Positions 31,863-40,965 of a stretch of DNA of 51,542 nt are shown piece after piece. The translations under genes and the position numbers were made by a program. How positions within the stretch are numbered: the stretch's first letter is position 1; each line of letters opens with the position of its first letter. The notes beneath the pieces are model-generated. The model searched no databases. It was not told where the DNA came from and saw only the letters and a program-made list of their open reading frames with translations. This DNA is from Siculibacillus sp. (GTDB taxonomy: Bacteria > Pseudomonadota > Alphaproteobacteria > Rhizobiales > Ancalomicrobiaceae), in contig JAOTSD010000026.1 of the NCBI GenBank assembly GCA_030247555.1, positions 1-51,542 on the forward strand, in the 5' to 3' direction.

Positions 31863-33188
31863 TCACCAACTCTCCTTCAGCCAATGACCGACGCGGGCGA
31901 AGTAGTTGCCCCCGGTGCCGGTCATCAACCGACGCTGCTGGCGCATATCGAACTGTTCGATCTGCGCCACCTGCGGATAGATCAGAAGGCCGACGGCGCC
32001 GGCGAAGGCCGCGCCCTTGGCCGCTTGCGGCAGCCCGGCGATGCCGAGCGGCCGGCCGAGGCGAACGTTGCGCCCGAGAATGCGTCGCGCCACCTCGACC
32101 ACACCGGTGAGCTGGCTCGCCCCGCCGGTCAGCACGACGCGCTTGCCGACGCGGCCGGCGAAGCCGGAGGCGGCGAGGCGGTCGCGCACCAGCTCGAGGA
32201 TCTCCTCGATGCGGGGTCGGATGATGCGGGTCAGCGCGCCGCGCGGCACGTTGACGACGTCGTGCCGATCCTGGCCGACCGAGGGCACGCCGATGACCTC
32301 GTGGTCGTCGGAAGAGGTGGCGAGCGCCGAACCGTGCAGCGTCTTGATGCGCTCGGCGTCGGCGAGCCGCGTCGACAATCCTTGCGCGATGTCCATGGTG
32401 ACGTGGTGGCCGCCGATGGCGATGGCGTCGACGTGGCAGAAGGCGCCGTCGGCGAAGATCGCCATCGAGGTGGTGCCTCCGCCCATGTCGACGCAGGCGA
32501 CGCCGAGATCGGCCTCGTCGTCGACGAGCGTGGAGAGGCCGGAGGCGTAGGGCGTGGCCACCATCGTCTCGACCTCGAGGTGGCAGCGATTGACCGCGAG
32601 CTCGAGGTTGCGGATCGGAGCGGTCTCCGCCGTCACCACGTGCATGTCGACCGCGAGCTTCTTGCCCAGCATGCCGATCGGGTCCTTGATGCCGCGCGAG
32701 CCGTCGAGGGCGTAGCCGATGGGCAGCGAATGGACCACCGACCGCGACTCGGTCAGCGAATGCGACCCGCCGGCCGACAGCACGCGCTGGATGTCGGCTT
32801 CGTCGACCTCGAGGCCGGCGACGTCGACATTGGCGCGGAAGATCTCGCTCTTCAGCCGGCCCGCCGTGAGGTTGAGAATGAGCGATTCGATGGTCAGACC
32901 CGCCATCCGTTCGGCCGAGTCGACGGCGAGACGGATCGACTGTTCCGCTTCCTCGAGGTCGACGACCGTGCCGGACTTCATGCCGCGCGAACGCTGCATG
33001 CCGTAGCCGAGCACGGTCATGTCGTGGGTGCGGCCGGGAAGCACCTTGTCGTGGGCGCGCGGGGTGAGCTTGGCGATCAGGCAGGCGACCTTGGTCGAGC
33101 CGACGTCGAGCACCGAGACGACGGTGGCGCGGCGGTTCGACAGCGGCCGCATGCGCGGCACCATGTGTTCGATCGGGGGGCGGCTCAC
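31863..33188 (-). CDS. ftsA: Cell division protein FtsA
   Basis: This 441-aa actin-like ATPase anchors FtsZ to the membrane. Phosphate-binding strands are visible in [13 protein letters not shown] (about 28-40) and [14 protein letters not shown] (about 218-231), the adenosine motif in [11 protein letters not shown], and the C-terminal amphipathic membrane helix in [13 protein letters not shown]. The GTG at 33188 was chosen because it overlaps the ftsQ stop (GTGA); an ATG at 33164 is the alternative. Weak GTG initiation may keep FtsA scarce relative to FtsZ. Confidence 0.95.
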   Translation of the reverse strand: MSRPPIEHMVPRMRPLSNRRATVVSVLDVGSTKVACLIAKLTPRAHDKVLPGRTHDMTVLGYGMQRSRGMKSGTVVDLEEAEQSIRLAVDSAERMAGLTIESLILNLTAGRLKSEIFRANVDVAGLEVDEADIQRVLSAGGSHSLTESRSVVHSLPIGYALDGSRGIKDPIGMLGKKLAVDMHVVTAETAPIRNLELAVNRCHLEVETMVATPYASGLSTLVDDEADLGVACVDMGGGTTSMAIFADGAFCHVDAIAIGGHHVTMDIAQGLSTRLADAERIKTLHGSALATSSDDHEVIGVPSVGQDRHDVVNVPRGALTRIIRPRIEEILELVRDRLAASGFAGRVGKRVVLTGGASQLTGVVEVARRILGRNVRLGRPLGIAGLPQAAKGAAFAGAVGLLIYPQVAQIEQFDMRQQRRLMTGTGGNYFARVGHWLKESW

Positions 33189-34099
33189 GTGTCGGCCCCC
33201 TTCTTCTTGGCGCCGACCTTCAGCCGCATCTGCTCCTTGCGCGCCGTGGCGGCGGCATCGGAGAGGCGGACGAAGAGCCGGTCGGGAACGCGGGTGTCGA
33301 CCACCACGAGGTCGCGGTCGAGGAGCTTCTTGGACGCCTGGAGATCGGCGACGCGGGCCAGCGCGGCGCGCGGATCGTCCTCCGGCAGCAGGATCTCGAT
33401 ACCGTCGACGGTGATCAGGTTCCAACGGCGCTCGGCCACCAGCACCGCGGCGCGGATGCGCGGGCGCAGGGCGGGGGCGGCGTTCATCAGCGCCATGGCC
33501 TCCTCGAGACGCTTGTCGGCGCCGGCGCCCACCACCAGCGGCAGGCCGACGTGGCGGGGCTGAATGGTGTCGCTCATCACCGCACCGGTGCGGTCGACCA
33601 CTCGGATGCGCCCCTCGTCCTGCCACAGCGCATAGGGCAGACGCTCCTCGAGGGCGACGACGATGCGGTTCGGGTAGAGCTTCTTGACGGTGACGTCGGC
33701 GACCCAGGGGATCTCGGCGATGCGCGCCCGGGCGCGCTCGGCGTCGAGCATCAGCAACGACGAGGCGCCGGTGACGTCGATTCGGTCGGAGATCTCGGTC
33801 GAATCCGCCTCGGCGAGGCCGCGGATCTCGATCGAGGCGACGGAGAAGCCGGCGCCGGCGGTCAGGGCTTCGATGGTGGTGCGCCAACCGCCGGAGAGCC
33901 ACAGACCGTAGCCGCCCCAGGCGGCGAGGAAGGCGAGGGCGGCGAAGGTCCCCCGCATCGGCTTGACCGAGCGGGCGACCGCGTCGACGGAGTTCAGCCA
34001 GCGCTTGGCCGTGCGCACGCTCCTGCGCCACCGGAACCCCGCATCCTGCGGCGGTTCGGCGACGGAAGCGGCCCGGTTCGAGCGCCGATGATCCGTCAA
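33185..34099 (-). CDS. ftsQ: Cell division protein FtsQ
   Basis: This 304-aa bitopic protein has a cytoplasmic N-terminus, one membrane helix ([18 protein letters not shown], about 57-74), a POTRA domain ([19 protein letters not shown]) and a beta domain ([19 protein letters not shown]). It recruits FtsL-FtsB to the septum. The likely start is TTG 34099, which overlaps the ddl stop (TTGA); a GTG at 34018 is in frame but would shorten the cytoplasmic tail by 27 residues. It overlaps ftsA by 4 nt. Confidence 0.92.
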   Translation of the reverse strand: MTDHRRSNRAASVAEPPQDAGFRWRRSVRTAKRWLNSVDAVARSVKPMRGTFAALAFLAAWGGYGLWLSGGWRTTIEALTAGAGFSVASIEIRGLAEADSTEISDRIDVTGASSLLMLDAERARARIAEIPWVADVTVKKLYPNRIVVALEERLPYALWQDEGRIRVVDRTGAVMSDTIQPRHVGLPLVVGAGADKRLEEAMALMNAAPALRPRIRAAVLVAERRWNLITVDGIEILLPEDDPRAALARVADLQASKKLLDRDLVVVDTRVPDRLFVRLSDAAATARKEQMRLKVGAKKKGADT

Positions 34100-35028
34100 C
34101 GATCGCAACTCGCGTCCTCCACCAACCACGCGACCAGATCCGCGAAAGCGATCCCCGAATGCGCCGCCATGTCCGGAACCAGAGAGGTTCCCGTCATTCC
34201 GGGCTGGGTGTTCACTTCGAGGCAGACGAGTTCGCCGGTACCCGCGGCGTCGTATCGGAAGTCGGCACGCGACACGCCGCGGCAGCCGAGCGCCCGATGC
34301 GCCATGACCGCAAGCATTTCGACACGTTGGTAAACATCCGGTAAAATTCTCGCCGGAAGGATGTGGACGGAGCCGCCTTTGCGGTACTTCGCCTCGAAGT
34401 CGTAGAAGGCGAGGCTCTCCTCCGGGACGATCTCGATGATGCCGAGCGAGCGCTCCTCGCCGGGTGCGCCCATCACCGCGCAGGTGAGTTCGAGACCGTC
34501 GACGAAACTCTCCACCAGCACCTTGTCGCCGTAGGGCCAGTCGTCGCGCAGCAGTTCCTGCGGCGGATGGGTGCGCTCGGCCTTGACGATGATGACGCCG
34601 AAGGACGAGCCCTCGGCGACCGGCTTCACCACGTAGGGCGCCGGGATGAGATGTTCCTTCGCCGCGTCGTGGCGGTCGGCGACGACGGATCGGGCGAGCG
34701 GAATGCCGACCTGGGCGAGCACCAGCTTCGCCTTGTCTTTGTTCATCGCCAGCGCCGAGGCGAGGATACCGGAGTGGGTGTAGGGGATGCGCAGCGTCTC
34801 GAGCATACCCTGGATGGCGCCACCTTCGCCCCAGGGCCCGTGCAGCGCATTGAAGGCGACGTCGGGCTTCAGGGCTTCCAGGCGGGCGTAGACGTCCTTG
34901 CCGACGTCGAGCCGGGTGACGCGGTAGCCTTTGCTCTCCAGCGCCGACGCGCAGGCCTCGCCGGACCACAGGCTGACCTGGCGTTCCGAGTCCCAGCCGC
35001 CCATCAACACCGCGACGTGCTTCGACAT
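34096..35028 (-). CDS. ddl: D-alanine--D-alanine ligase
   Basis: This 310-aa ATP-grasp enzyme makes D-Ala-D-Ala, the MurF substrate. VLMGGWDSERQVSL (N-terminal substrate site), LHGPWGEGGAIQG, the ATP-binding YVVKPVAEGSSFGV and the metal site EVNTQPGMT are all present. The length is typical of DdlB. It starts a gene set ddl-ftsQ-ftsA with 4-nt overlaps, preceded by a 376-bp gap with a CtrA-like box. Confidence 0.96.
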   Translation of the reverse strand: MSKHVAVLMGGWDSERQVSLWSGEACASALESKGYRVTRLDVGKDVYARLEALKPDVAFNALHGPWGEGGAIQGMLETLRIPYTHSGILASALAMNKDKAKLVLAQVGIPLARSVVADRHDAAKEHLIPAPYVVKPVAEGSSFGVIIVKAERTHPPQELLRDDWPYGDKVLVESFVDGLELTCAVMGAPGEERSLGIIEIVPEESLAFYDFEAKYRKGGSVHILPARILPDVYQRVEMLAVMAHRALGCRGVSRADFRYDAAGTGELVCLEVNTQPGMTGTSLVPDMAAHSGIAFADLVAWLVEDASCDR

Positions 35029-35133
35029 GTTCCGGTTTCTCCTTCGGCGGGCGACTTCGACGCCCGGTGTCGACCGACACGGATGCGCCGACGCGGCCGG
35101 TTCGCCGAGCGTCGCTCCACGGTTGCGCGGTAT

Positions 35134-35150
35134 GGTTAGCGAAAGGTTAA
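35134..35150 (-). promoter_or_regulatory. CtrA-like box upstream of ddl-ftsQ-ftsA
   Basis: The minus strand reads TTAACCTTTCGCTAACC, i.e. TTAA-N7-CTAA, one base from the CtrA consensus TTAA-N7-TTAA, and also two TAACC repeats 11 nt apart. It lies about 105 nt before the ddl start in an AT-rich stretch (TTTTTCG follows on the plus strand). CtrA is the alphaproteobacterial cell-cycle regulator known to act on ftsQ/ftsA/ftsZ in relatives. Confidence 0.5.
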
Positions 35151-35300
35151 TTTTTCGTATCCGCGGGTGCGGAGCGCCGGAATATCAGGAAGCGTGACTC
35201 CGCGGTCGCGGGGCGGGGAGGGGGCTCCGAGAGGCCGGCTCACGCGAGCGGCCGGAGGCCACGCGGGGCGAGCTCCGAGGCGGGCGCCACCGAGACCCCA

Positions 35301-35315
35301 TCTCCCGCGAGGAGA
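35301..35315. repeat. Intergenic hairpin with CGCGA loop
   Basis: TCTCC (35301-35305) and GGAGA (35311-35315) flank CGCGA. The core CCCGCGAGG is shared with the hairpin at 25752-25775, suggesting one family of small intergenic palindromes. Confidence 0.45.
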
Positions 35316-35404
35316 GACGGAAGACGGGGGGTCCCGTCGCCGAGCCGCGACCGTTCGTGCGGCGGCGCGGCCGAATTCGACGTCGGAGCCGGCCGACCGC
35401 GACC

Positions 35405-36358
35405 TCACTTCCCCAGGAACGGCTCGATCATCCGGCCTTCGGCGAAACGGCCGAGGCGCTTGATCTCCCATTCCAGCTGCACGCCCGAGGTCTCGAGCAC
35501 GCGGGCGCGCACCGTCTCGCCGAGGAGCTCGATGTCGTAGGGCGTGGCGTCGCCCTCGGCGATGAGGAAATTGCAGTGCATCTCGGAGACGTGGGCGCCG
35601 CCGACGACGAGCCCGCGGCAACCGGCGGCGTCGACGAGTTTCCAGGCCGAGGTGCCGGGCGGATTCTTGAAGGTCGAGCCGCCGGTGCGCGAGCGGATCG
35701 GCTGGGCGCTCTCGCGGTGCTCCGTGACCGCGTCCATCTCGGCCTCGATGGTGGCCCGATCACCCTTCTCGCCCTCCATGACCGCCGAGACGAAGATCAG
35801 GTCCTCGGGTGCGGAGGAATGGCGATAGGCATAGCCCATGTCGGCCCTGCCGAGGCGTACGAGGTCGCCGGCTCGGGTCACGGCGGTGACTTCGACGACC
35901 CGGGCGGCGGTCTCGCCGCCGTTCCCGCCGGCGTTCATGCGCAGGGCCCCGCCGATGCCGCCGGGGATGCCGAAGTAGAAGGCGAAGCCCGCGACCTCGG
36001 CGTCGATCGCCGCGCGCGCGACCTGCTTGTCGGCGATCGCCGCGCCGATCTCGAAGCGGGCGTCGCCGATTCGCTTCACTCCGCCGAAGCCGCGCTGCGA
36101 CAGGCGGATGGTGACACCCGGCACGCCGCCCTCGCGGATCAGCAGATTGGAGCCGAGCCCGACCAGCGTCACCGGAACGTCGACCGGCAGGCGCCGCAGG
36201 AAGAGTTGCAGGTCCTCGACGTCGGCCGGCTGGTAGTAGAGTTCCGAGGCGCCGCCGACGCGGAACCAGGTGGTGTCGCCGAGCGCGAATCCCGGCAGCA
36301 ACGCGCCGCGGACGTCGGCGGTGTCGAGGCGGGCGAGGAGGTCGGACGAGACGGTCAC
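35405..36358 (-). CDS. murB: UDP-N-acetylenolpyruvoylglucosamine reductase
   Basis: This 317-aa FAD enzyme reduces UDP-GlcNAc-enolpyruvate to UDP-MurNAc. The FAD-binding TTWFRVGGASELYY and LGLGSNLLIREGG are visible, with GIPGGIGGALRMNAG, the proton-donor region GGSTFKNPPG and the C-terminal CNFLIAEGDAT. It is the type I form. The start is GTG 36358, with AAGGA 9 nt upstream. It follows murC by 35 nt. Confidence 0.96.
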   Translation of the reverse strand: MTVSSDLLARLDTADVRGALLPGFALGDTTWFRVGGASELYYQPADVEDLQLFLRRLPVDVPVTLVGLGSNLLIREGGVPGVTIRLSQRGFGGVKRIGDARFEIGAAIADKQVARAAIDAEVAGFAFYFGIPGGIGGALRMNAGGNGGETAARVVEVTAVTRAGDLVRLGRADMGYAYRHSSAPEDLIFVSAVMEGEKGDRATIEAEMDAVTEHRESAQPIRSRTGGSTFKNPPGTSAWKLVDAAGCRGLVVGGAHVSEMHCNFLIAEGDATPYDIELLGETVRARVLETSGVQLEWEIKRLGRFAEGRMIEPFLGK

Positions 36359-36393
36359 GGCGGATTTCCTTCGAGGCTCGCGACGTAGGCCGG

Positions 36394-37821
36394 TCAGGCG
36401 CCCGGTTCGGCCGAAGCGAGTTGCTTGGGCAGCGCGTAGGCCCACTGGGTGATGTTGCCGGCGCCGAGGAAGACGACGTAGTCGCCGGGTGTGGCCATGT
36501 CGCGGATCAGGCCGGGGAGCTGTCCGGGGTTCTCGAGCGCGGTGACGTGACGGTGGCCGCGACCGCGCAGCCCCCCGACCAGCGTGTCGCGGCTGATGCC
36601 CTCGATCGGCGTCTCGCCGGCGGCGTAGACGTCGGCGATGATCACCCGGTCGGCGTCGTTGAAGGCCTGGGAGAATTCCTCGAAGAGGGAGGCGAGGCGG
36701 GAATAGCGATGCGGCTGCATCACCGCGATCACCTTGCCGCCCTTGCCCTCTCCCTCCACCGCGGTGCGGGCGGCCTTGAGCACCGCCATGATCTCGACCG
36801 GGTGGTGGCCGTAGTCGTCGAAGACCTGGACGTCGTTCCAAGTGCCGGTCGGAGTGAAGCGGCGCTTGACCCCGGTGAAGCCGGCGAGCCCCTTGCGGAT
36901 CGCCTCCGGCGCGATGCCGAGCTGGTCGGCGACGGCGACGGCCGCGGTGGCGTTGGCGATGTTGTGGATGCCGGGCATGTTGACGACGAGGTCGGGGATG
37001 GTCTTCTCGGTGCCGGTGACGCGGTCGCGCACCTTGACGGTGAAGCGGGACTGCTGGCCGAGTACCTGGACGTCGGACCAGCGCACGTCGGCCTGCGGGT
37101 TGGTGCCGTAGGTGACGACGCGGCGATCCTCGATGCGGCCGACCAGCGCCTGGACCTCCGGATGGTCGAGGCACATCACGGCGAAGCCGTAGAAGGGCAC
37201 GTTCTCGACGAAGTGCTTGAAGGCGTCCTTGACCTTGTCGAAGGTGCCGTAGTGGTCGAGGTGCTCGGGATCGATGTTGGTGACGACGGCGATGTCGGCC
37301 GGCAGCTTGACGAAGGAGCCGTCGCTCTCGTCGCTCTCCACCACCATCCACTGGCCGGCGCCGAGGCGGGCGTTGGTGCCGTAGGCGTTGATGATGCCGC
37401 CGTTGATGACGGTCGGATCGAGGCCGCCGGCATCGAGCAGCGCCGCCACCATCGAGGTGGTGGTGGTCTTGCCGTGGGTGCCGCCGACGGCGATCGCCGA
37501 CTTGAAGCGCATCAGCTCGGCCAGCATCTCGGCGCGGCGCACCACCGGCAGGAAGCGTTCGCGCGCCGCGACGAGCTCCGGATTGCCGGCCTTGATCGCC
37601 GAGGAGACGACGACGACGCGGGCGTCGCCGAGGTTGATCTGATCGTGGCCGACGAAGACGGTGATGCCCTTCTCGCGCAGGCGCTGGACGTTGGCGTTGT
37701 CGGAAGCGTCCGAGCCCTGGACCTTGAAGCCGAGGGTGTGCAGCACTTCGGCGATGCCGCTCATGCCGATGCCGCCGATCCCGATGAAATGCACGGGTCC
37801 GATGGTCGAGGGCATCTTCAT
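36394..37821 (-). CDS. murC: UDP-N-acetylmuramate--L-alanine ligase
   Basis: This 475-aa Mur ligase adds the first stem residue. [18 protein letters not shown] is the N-terminal nucleotide-sugar loop (9-26), [10 protein letters not shown] the ATP loop (about 113-122), ESDESDGSF and [10 protein letters not shown] the metal and substrate sites. AAGGA lies 8 nt upstream of ATG 37821. In most relatives murC directly follows murG on the same strand; here it opens the inverted block and its upstream neighbour is the pgm 3' end. Confidence 0.97.
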   Translation of the reverse strand: MKMPSTIGPVHFIGIGGIGMSGIAEVLHTLGFKVQGSDASDNANVQRLREKGITVFVGHDQINLGDARVVVVSSAIKAGNPELVAARERFLPVVRRAEMLAELMRFKSAIAVGGTHGKTTTTSMVAALLDAGGLDPTVINGGIINAYGTNARLGAGQWMVVESDESDGSFVKLPADIAVVTNIDPEHLDHYGTFDKVKDAFKHFVENVPFYGFAVMCLDHPEVQALVGRIEDRRVVTYGTNPQADVRWSDVQVLGQQSRFTVKVRDRVTGTEKTIPDLVVNMPGIHNIANATAAVAVADQLGIAPEAIRKGLAGFTGVKRRFTPTGTWNDVQVFDDYGHHPVEIMAVLKAARTAVEGEGKGGKVIAVMQPHRYSRLASLFEEFSQAFNDADRVIIADVYAAGETPIEGISRDTLVGGLRGRGHRHVTALENPGQLPGLIRDMATPGDYVVFLGAGNITQWAYALPKQLASAEPGA

Positions 37822-38044
37822 GGGGGAGGTCCTTCCGGTTCCGTCGCGAGGCCGATCACGGCCGAACGCACCCGGCGGCCGGCCGAGCGATTCGCGCCTG
37901 TCTAACCACGTTTGATCCGATCGTCGAGCCTCGGCAATGGGGACGAGACGCGACCGGCGCGTCGTCGTCGCCGCGGTGCGCCCGGGCGAACGCCGGATTC
38001 GGCGGCGCCGATCTCGATGCCGGCGGCCGCCGTGCGCGTCCCCC
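37822..38044. other. murC-pgm gap (second presumed inversion breakpoint)
   Basis: This 223-bp region is GC-rich and has no recognisable gene, repeat or terminator. On the minus strand a TCGACG-N17-TAGACA pair could be a weak murC promoter. Comparison by eye with the other breakpoint gap (23051-23567) shows no shared repeat longer than about 8 bp. Confidence 0.4.
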
Positions 38045-39676
38045 TCAGGTGATGACGTTCGGCCGGTCGCGCCCGGTCCGCCTTTCGATGCCGGCCAGCG
38101 AATTCGCCGCTTCCAGCACTCCGGCGAGCACCATCTGCGGGTCGAGATCCTGGCGCTCCGGGTCGGGCTCGTAGATCTCGACATAGAGGCGCAGCGTCGC
38201 GCCCTCGGTGCCGGTGCCGGAGAGGCGGAAGATGGCGCGGCCGCCGTTGTCGAAGGCGATGCGGACGCCCTGCTTCGTCGACACCGAGCCGTCGGTGGGG
38301 TCGGTGTAGGCGAAGTCGTCGGCGCTCTCGATGACGAGGCCGACCGAGACCTTGCCGGGCAGGGAGGGCAGGGAGGCCCTGAGATCGGCGAAGAGGGCAT
38401 CGGCGACGTCGGTCGGCAGGCCCTCGTAGTCGTGGCGCGAATAGTAGTCGCGGCCGTGGGTCTTCCAGTGGTCGTGGACGATCTCGGCGATCGACTGCTT
38501 GCGCGCGGCGATGATGTCGAGCCAGATCAGCACCGCCCACAGGCCGTCCTTCTCGCGGACGTGGTCGGAGCCGGTGCCGGCGCTCTCCTCGCCGCAGATG
38601 GTGACGCGGCCGGCGTCGAGCAGGTTGCCGAAGAACTTCCACCCCGTCGGCGTCTCGTAGAGGTCCACGCCCAGCCGCTCGGCGACGCGGTCGGCGGCGC
38701 GCGAGGTCGGCATCGAGCGGGCGATGCCCTTCACCCCGGCGGTGTAGCCCTTGGCGAGGTGGAGGTTGGCGGCGAGCAGCGCCAGACTGTCGGAGGGCGC
38801 CACCGAGATGCCGCGACCGAGCACGATGTTGCGGTCGCCGTCGCCGTCGGAGGCCGCGCCCATGTCGGGGGCGTCGGGGCCGAACATCAGGTCGAAGAGC
38901 TCCTTGGCGTGGACCGGGTTCGGGTCGGGGTGGTGGTGGCCGAAGTCGGGCAGCGGCGTGCCGTTGATCACGGTGCCCATCGGCGCGCCGAGTTCACCCT
39001 CGAGGATCGCCGTCGCATAGGGGCCGGTGATGGCGCTCATCGCGTCGAAGCGCAGGGTGAAACCCGAGGCGAAGAGGGCGCGGATGCGGTCGAAGTCGAC
39101 CAGTTCACGCATCATCTCGACGTAGTCGGCGACGGGATCGACGATCTCCACCGCCATGCCGGCGAGATCGAAGGTGCCGAGTGCGTCGATCGGCGGGGCC
39201 GCTTCGTCGACGATGCGGTATGCCGCGATGGTCTTCGTCGCCGCGAAGATGGCGTCGGTGACCGGCTCCGGCGCCGGGCCGCCGTTGGAGACGTTGAACT
39301 TGAGGCCGAAGTCCTCGTCGGGGCCGCCCGGATTGTGGGAGGCGGAGAGGACGAAGCCGCCGAAGGCGCCGCGCTCGCGGATGAGGTTGGAGGCGGCCGG
39401 GGTCGAGAGGAAGCCGTGCCGGCCGACGATGGCCTTCTTGGCGCCGTTGGCCGCGCACATGCGCAGGATGGTGCCGATCGCCAAGTCGTTGAAGAAGCGG
39501 CCGTCGCCGCCGACGACGATCTCGCGGTTCTTCACGCCGCCGACGCCCTCGATGATCGCCTGGACGTAGTTCTCGAGGTAGCCGGGGGTCATGAACACCC
39601 GGGTCTTCTTCCGGAGGCCCGAGGTGCCGGGCTTCTGGCCGTCGATCGGGGCGGTGGGAACGATGCGGGCGGCCAT
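38045..39676 (-). CDS. pgm: Phosphoglucomutase (alpha-D-glucose phosphate-specific)
   Basis: This 543-aa enzyme interconverts glucose 1-phosphate and glucose 6-phosphate. The phosphoserine loop SASHNPGG (about 111-118), the Mg2+ loop DGDGDRN, the sugar loop CGEESAG and the phosphate loop [13 protein letters not shown] are all seen, so it is a complete alpha-phosphohexomutase. ATG 39676 ([21 protein letters not shown]) has GAGGAG 7 nt upstream. It probably feeds glycogen and exopolysaccharide synthesis. It is on the minus strand, just outside the inverted block. Confidence 0.96.
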   Translation of the reverse strand: MAARIVPTAPIDGQKPGTSGLRKKTRVFMTPGYLENYVQAIIEGVGGVKNREIVVGGDGRFFNDLAIGTILRMCAANGAKKAIVGRHGFLSTPAASNLIRERGAFGGFVLSASHNPGGPDEDFGLKFNVSNGGPAPEPVTDAIFAATKTIAAYRIVDEAAPPIDALGTFDLAGMAVEIVDPVADYVEMMRELVDFDRIRALFASGFTLRFDAMSAITGPYATAILEGELGAPMGTVINGTPLPDFGHHHPDPNPVHAKELFDLMFGPDAPDMGAASDGDGDRNIVLGRGISVAPSDSLALLAANLHLAKGYTAGVKGIARSMPTSRAADRVAERLGVDLYETPTGWKFFGNLLDAGRVTICGEESAGTGSDHVREKDGLWAVLIWLDIIAARKQSIAEIVHDHWKTHGRDYYSRHDYEGLPTDVADALFADLRASLPSLPGKVSVGLVIESADDFAYTDPTDGSVSTKQGVRIAFDNGGRAIFRLSGTGTEGATLRLYVEIYEPDPERQDLDPQMVLAGVLEAANSLAGIERRTGRDRPNVIT

Positions 39677-39945
39677 GGGATCACTCCTCGGCGGACGAAG
39701 CGGGCGACGCCTCCTCCCTAGCCGAGGCGGTGGCGGAATACCATACGGGCTCGACCGGGGTGGCGAGCCTTGCGCGGAGCGCAGGGGAGAGCATCGCAAG
39801 CAGTGGTCGACCACGCAAGAAATCGCAGGCATGATTCTTCGCGTCGAACCGGAGAACCGGCCGGCGCGGTGGGACCGAACGAGCCCGCCATCGGGAGGTA
39901 CGTCGAGGTCGGGCCCGAGCCGAACCCGATCGATGGAGCACCCCC
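39677..39945. other. Divergent gap with 12-bp palindrome
   Basis: GTGGTCGACCAC at 39803-39814 is a perfect palindrome flanked by GCAAG on both sides (39797 and 39815). It lies between the divergent pgm and the 44-aa small gene and could be an operator. No coding region was recognised. Confidence 0.4.
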
Positions 39946-40080
39946 ATGATCAACCTCCTCGCCGTAGCTCGCCGCGCCCTGCGCCGCGCCCCCCGTCCCG
40001 CCGTCGACCGGGGCATGTGGGAATCGTCGACCTGTGCGACGCTGCGTCGCCATTGGATCGATCCGCTGAACCGGGAATGA
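39946..40080 (+). CDS. Small arginine-rich hypothetical protein (44 aa)
   Basis: ATG 39946 has GGAG 7 nt upstream and opens a 44-codon frame. The product begins MINLLAVARRALRRAP, a basic helix-prone stretch, and ends WIDPLNRE. No family is recognised. Its first 15 residues follow the same pattern (L-x-x-A-R-R-x-L-R-R) as the 59-aa product at 23070-23249. The stop lies just before the thioesterase reading frame, so the two may be coupled. Confidence 0.5.
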   Translation: MINLLAVARRALRRAPRPAVDRGMWESSTCATLRRHWIDPLNRE

Positions 40081-40159
40081 TCCCGAGATCGCACCGATCC
40101 GAGAAACCGCCTCGTCCGATGAACCGCCCGACGGTGCGCCCGTCATCCGCACCATCGCC

Positions 40160-40495
40160 ATGCCCGGCGACACCAATCCGGCCGGCGACATCTTCGGCGG
40201 CTGGCTGATGGCCCACATGGACCTCGCCGCCGGCAACGTCGCGACGCGCCGGGCCCGCGGCCGTGCCGCCACCATCGCGGTGGAGGCGATGACCTTCCTC
40301 GAGCCCGTCCTGGTCGGCGACGAGGTGAGCTTCGACGGCACCATCGTCGGCTCCGGCCGCACCTCGATGAAGATCCTGATCGAAGCCTGGCGCCGCCTCC
40401 GCGAGGGCGACGAGATGGTCAAGGTGACCAGCGCCGTCTTCACCTTCGTGGCGATCGGCGAAGACCGCCGGCCGAGGGTGCTGCCGGAGGGGTGA
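40160..40495 (+). CDS. YciA-like acyl-CoA thioesterase (start unclear)
   Basis: The frame encodes a hotdog-fold acyl-CoA thioesterase: AMPGDTNPAGDIFGGWLMAHMD is the family N-terminal signature with the catalytic Asp and Asn region, followed by EAMTFLEPVLVGDEVSF. YciA-type enzymes hydrolyse short to long acyl-CoAs. From ATG 40160 the protein has 111 residues, but family similarity (PVIRTI) begins several codons upstream, and no ATG, GTG or TTG is in frame between the preceding stop (40067) and 40160. An out-of-frame ATG at 40077 or 40119 would need a frameshift. The gene may be damaged, use an internal start, or contain a sequencing error. Confidence 0.75.
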   Translation: MPGDTNPAGDIFGGWLMAHMDLAAGNVATRRARGRAATIAVEAMTFLEPVLVGDEVSFDGTIVGSGRTSMKILIEAWRRLREGDEMVKVTSAVFTFVAIGEDRRPRVLPEG

Positions 40496-40523
40496 GCGCG
40501 CCGACCGGAGGCCGAGCGTGACT

Positions 40524-40949
40524 TCAGGTCGTCGGTTCGTAGCGGAGGATCCCGGCGACTCTGGCAGCGGTACCGGTGTCCGAGGGATGGGCGACGCCGT
40601 CCATCACCGGCACTTCGGGGAAGTCGAACGGGCTCACACCCTCGATACAGGCGACGTTGATGCCGAATTGGGTCGGGTCCGAGCGGCGCTGGTGGTGGGT
40701 GTAGATGCCGCAGGTCTTGCAGAAATGGTGTTTCGCCGTGCCGGTGTTGAATTGGTAGAGCGTCAGGTTGTCTTCGCCTGCGACGAACTCGATGTCCGCG
40801 AGGGCGGCGGAAACGGCGATCGCGCCGCGCATACGGCAGTAGGAGCACGAGCAGCGGCGGGCCGTCGTGAATTCGTCACCGAGGCGAACCCGGAACCTCA
40901 CCGTCCCGCAGTGACAGGCCACGGCGTGCGTCGGTCTCGTGTCGCTCAT
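40524..40949 (-). CDS. GFA family zinc protein
   Basis: This 141-aa protein has the cysteine pattern of the GFA (glutathione-dependent formaldehyde-activating enzyme/CENP-V) fold: CHCG (13-16), CSCSYC (33-38) and FCKTCG (96-101), which bind two zinc ions. Members are often annotated as S-(hydroxymethyl)glutathione synthases, but most have unknown roles. It precedes a glutathione S-transferase gene on the same strand, 16 nt away, which suits a glutathione link but proves nothing. Confidence 0.85.
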   Translation of the reverse strand: MSDTRPTHAVACHCGTVRFRVRLGDEFTTARRCSCSYCRMRGAIAVSAALADIEFVAGEDNLTLYQFNTGTAKHHFCKTCGIYTHHQRRSDPTQFGINVACIEGVSPFDFPEVPVMDGVAHPSDTGTAARVAGILRYEPTT

Positions 40950-40965
40950 CGCCCGCGCTCCTCGC

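Larger units (their letters stand above)
35029..35404. other. murB-ddl intergenic region
   Basis: This 376-bp gap splits murC-murB from ddl-ftsQ-ftsA. It holds two hairpins (GGCC-G-GCTC/GAGC-GGCC at 35233-35253 and TCTCC/GGAGA at 35301-35315) close to the murB end and an AT-rich stretch with a CtrA-like box near ddl. No gene was recognised; open frames here are Arg/Pro-rich artefacts of GC content. Confidence 0.5.

Noticed and set aside
35136-35621. Arg/Pro-rich open frames in the murB-ddl gap and the murB 3' end
   Set aside because: They overlap murB in another frame, lack ribosome-binding sites and have composition typical of GC-rich non-coding frames.
37822-38044. Shared repeat at both inversion breakpoints
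   Set aside because: Comparison by eye with 23051-23567 finds only matches of about 8 bp, which are expected by chance.
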